Below the pieces are notes generated by a model. That model was not told the origin of the DNA, searched no databases, and saw only the letters and a program-made list of their open reading frames with translations. A stretch of 14,953 nt of DNA. Origin: Baffinella frigidus. Lineage: Eukaryota > Cryptophyceae > Cryptomonadales > Baffinellaceae. A program made the translations under genes and the position numbers. The stretch is from NCBI GenBank assembly GCA_026770585.1, contig MU646870.1, forward strand, positions 54,431-69,383, read 5' to 3'. Shown here piece by piece: positions 13,102 to 14,953 of the stretch (positions are counted from its first letter, which is position 1; each line of letters begins with the position of its first letter).

Positions 13102-13143
13102 TTGGTCACGTATCTAGCGGAATTCCCCTAGATACGTGACCAA
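13102..13143. repeat. 42-bp palindrome K2 (one mismatched pair)
   Basis: TTGGTCACGTATCTAGCGGAA followed by its near-exact reverse complement (one pair differs). It shares the tip (TTGGTCACGT / ACGTGACCAA) and the centre GGAATTCC with K1, but has a different stem sequence between them. The right flank to ~13212 matches that of K1. Confidence 0.93.
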
Positions 13144-13509
13144 GCCTGCCCGTGACTGGTACTAAATTTAACAACCCCACATTTAAAATAGTCCCATGTC
13201 TAGCCTTGAGTGGAAGTACCTCCCGAAGCGCTTGGAAGTGCGCTCGTCCGCGAACGCAATAACCTGTTCGGAGCATGCAATAAGTCAACACCAGGTAGAA
13301 TAAGTCAACATGGAGGCTCGACACAACCTGTTGCCCCGACCGTTCAGCGACAGTGCCTAGCTCGAGATTGCCTGATGATTTGTCAAGACCTAACTGCATC
13401 GAGGGCTTTCGGTGCGCCCCCATCCAGCCCACGATCGCCGGAAATCGGGCAGCACCCTGGTACTAATTGAGGCTGTGTGATGAGCTGTGAAGACCTTAAC
13501 TGCAACCCC
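13144..13509. other. Shared flank of K2, then unannotated DNA
   Basis: 13144-13212 matches 12715-12784. TGGAAGTACCTCCCGAAGCGCTTGG near 13210 is a direct copy of a segment near 13074. AATAAGTCAACA occurs twice near 13280 and 13300. No gene recognised; the 108-codon minus frame here is repeat-derived. Confidence 0.5.
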
Positions 13510-13510
13510 C

Positions 13511-13647
13511 TAGCTCTGTCTCAGTCTATTTGAGCTCACCAATTTGGTGAGCCCGGGCTCTTTCCCGCTCCAAAGTTGACGGATTTGCACCGGGAACCCA
13601 GAATGTCAACTTGCGAATAGTCGGTTACCCGGATTGAGACAGAGCTA
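13511..13647 (+). mobile_element. Element F, copy 2 (TA-flanked)
   Basis: TA-GCTCTGTCTCAGTC ... GATTGAGACAGAGC-TA. It contains CACCAATTTGGTG and GAGCCCGGGCTC palindromes and two GTTGAC/GTCAAC words. It is the reverse complement of copy 1 at 3721-3857, about 9.7 kb away. Confidence 0.8.
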
Positions 13648-13699
13648 GGTACCATCGCCAGGGCTGTGCTTTTCCCCGCATCCGCAGCTCGCCGGCAAG

Positions 13700-13841
13700 T
13701 TTATCCGAGAAACCCTATTTTTCTTTCATCTGATGGCAATCAAAATTACTACACAAATTCTTTAATATTACTAATAAGAACGAATTGTGTAGTAATTTTC
13801 GTTGCCATCAAATGCAAGAAAAATAGGTTTCCCCGGATAAA
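13700..13841. mobile_element. Family G fold-back, copy 3
   Basis: Outer arms TTTATCCGAGAAACCCTATT... and ...AATAGGTTTCCCCGGATAAA surround AAAATTACTACAC ... GTGTAGTAATTTTCGTTG. Core as in the other copies, arms unrelated to theirs. The 147-codon plus frame from 13666 runs through it and is not a credible gene. Confidence 0.83.
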
Positions 13842-14200
13842 AGTGGGTCGACCCGACCCAACATCTGAAGGAAACCGAGACTCCCACGACCATGGCCTAA
13901 TTCCACTGCTAGGGCGGAGTTTTTGCGTTAGTCAACTCAAGACGAAAATCGATTTTCGAAGAACCCATTCTGGGTACCTCGTTTCTAAGTTGACAGAATT
14001 TGTGGGTGAATTGACTTTTACAAAATATCTGGCCTGGCAGTGGATTCGATCGTCTCCCGGTACGAAGCCTGCCCAGCCTAAGCATGTCAACTTGAGAATA
14101 GTGTGTTAACTTTTGAGCGAGGCGGAGCCAGGCACCCTAGCCACTTAGCAGGCTGTTTCCTAGACACACTCTTCTGCTTCCTAGACACCCACTTCGCAGC
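13842..14200. other. Spacer with several GTTGAC/GTCAAC words
   Basis: No gene recognised. GTCAACTC, AAGTTGACAGAA, AATTGACTTTT and TGTCAACTTGAGAATAG are spread along it; the last resembles the end of element F. CTAGCCACTTAGCAGGC near 14138 recurs at 14279 and, inverted, at 14378. Confidence 0.45.
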
Positions 14201-14487
14201 CACCGGGGGCTTCACGGATACAGTCCATTTAAACGAATTGTACTAGAATTCTATCCAGTTGCATTGGATTCCAACCGGCTAGCCACTTAGCAGGCGAAAC
14301 GCGGTTGGAATCCAATGCAACTGGATAAGATTCTAGTACAATTCGTTTGTAAGGACTGTATCCGTGAAGCCCCCGGTGCCTGCTAAGTGGGTGATGAGGA
14401 GTGCCACCGGGGGCTTCACGGATACAGTCCATACAAACGAATTGTACTAGAATCTTATCCAGTTGCATTGGATTCCAACCGCGTTTC
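14201..14487. repeat. Three-arm inverted array M (+, -, +)
   Basis: The same ~77-83-bp segment (CACCGGGGGCTTCACGGATA ... GCATTGGATTCCAACC) lies at 14201-14277 (+), 14297-14378 (-) and 14404-14487 (+). Spacers of about 20-25 bp carry CCACTTAGCAGG or its inverse. The middle arm can pair with either neighbour. The minus-strand frame over it is made of the arms. Confidence 0.9.
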
Positions 14488-14531
14488 CCCTTACATCTAA
14501 GGCGAAAAGGGCCTCGGTCGCTACTAAGTTA

Positions 14532-14668
14532 ATCTCCATACAAGTATTAATTAATTGCTCCTGGGCAACGGAAATTACTACACGGTTTGCTTATAAAAGT
14601 GATAGTAGAGCATTTGTGTAGTAAATTTCGTTACGACAAAAGCAATTAATTAATACTTGTATGGAGAT
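14532..14668. mobile_element. Family G fold-back, copy 4
   Basis: ATCTCCATACAAGTATTAAT... and ...ATTAATACTTGTATGGAGAT are perfect inverted arms of 27 bp around the family core. Close to copy 2 (same arms, core differs at several sites), and better preserved. Confidence 0.87.
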
Positions 14669-14880
14669 GAAAGTGGGCACCAGAGCTGGCGGGAGCGCCC
14701 CGCACGCGGCGGTTGACTCATCGCGAAAGTTGACTCATCGCGAAAGTTGACTACTCGCCCAGGACAGGAGAACGTCGTGGGGGGGCTTGCGGGGAGGGAG
14801 GGGGCGGGATGGGATAGGGGAGTCAGGTCTCTCTCTGAGGGGCCGGGGCAGGGGTGTCGGGAGGGCTGGCGGGAAGGATA
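14669..14880. other. GTTGACT repeats and G-rich stretch before the telomere-like array
   Basis: GGTTGACTCATCGCGAAAGTTGACTCATCGCGAAAGTTGACTACTCGC-type tandem units occupy 14710-14757. They are followed by a strongly G-rich strand (14777-14880) with many runs of three or more G. No gene. Confidence 0.6.
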
Positions 14881-14953
14881 CTTCAGGGTTTAGGGTTTGG
14901 GGTTTAGGGTTTAGGGTTTAGGGTTCAGGGTTTAGGGTTTAGGGTTTAGGGTT
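14881..14953 (+). repeat. TTTAGGG array at right end
   Basis: Mostly perfect TTTAGGG heptamers with one TTTGGGG and one TTCAGGG, G-rich strand running off the 3' end. The orientation is that of a right chromosome end and the array is the purest in the window. It could be a true telomere or an interstitial array at an assembly break. Confidence 0.88.

Noticed and set aside
13106-13432. 108-codon minus-strand frame resembling the plus frame at 12453-12650
   Set aside because: The likeness comes from the shared DNA repeat around palindromes K1 and K2 and element L, read in different orientations. It is not a protein family.
13666-14109. 147-codon plus-strand frame, the longest in the window
   Set aside because: It runs straight through family G copy 3 including both arms. 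No domain is recognised; it is an open frame by chance in AT-rich repeat DNA.

Overview
This looks like a nuclear contig from a eukaryotic protist or alga. It contains pieces of two intron-split protein genes, heptamer telomere-type repeats (TTTAGGG and variants), (GA)n and (GAA)n tracts, and about 30 short fold-back (inverted-repeat) elements. There is no sign of bacterial operons. One inferred intron can only be removed with GA-AG ends, and several exons begin with G straight after the acceptor AG. Those traits are known from dinoflagellates, but I cannot fix the taxon from 15 kb. Most of the long open frames run through repeats and are not genes.

Layout. 1-60 is a CCCTA-rich telomere-like end. 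About 141-1260 holds plus-strand exons of a modular extracellular-type protein: an F5/8 type C (discoidin) domain split over two exons, then a cysteine-rich ephrin-receptor-like piece. 1300-2200 has no recognisable gene. 2200-7200 is a dense repeat field: eight copies of a 116-121 bp TA-flanked element (family A), three of family B, five of family C, other fold-backs, a 20-bp and a 24-bp tandem array, and a ~126-bp tandem array. 7517-9175 carries three minus-strand exons that join in frame, all at phase 0, into the C-terminal part of a ribose-phosphate pyrophosphokinase (PRPP synthetase, plant-like class II). Its introns contain at least four fold-back elements. 9330-9587 holds two tandem fragments of the first of these exons. 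9600-11270 alternates GAA-rich DNA with degenerate telomere-like arrays and one TA-flanked element. 11270-14880 is again fold-back-rich with no gene I recognise. 14881-14953 is a TTTAGGG array running off the right end.

The main interest is in the mobile and palindromic DNA. Four elements (in families A twice, N and H) have a paralogous copy of their insertion site without the element elsewhere in the same window, and three of these show a single TA against a flanking TA pair. In three unrelated palindrome types (the hairpin inside family C, the GGTCACGT palindromes, and the outer arms of family G) the arm sequence changes completely between copies while both arms of each copy still pair. That points to arm-to-arm copying or to selection for the fold rather than the sequence.

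No transposase, tRNA, rRNA, CRISPR or viral gene was recognised. All assignments are from reading the sequence. No database search was possible.
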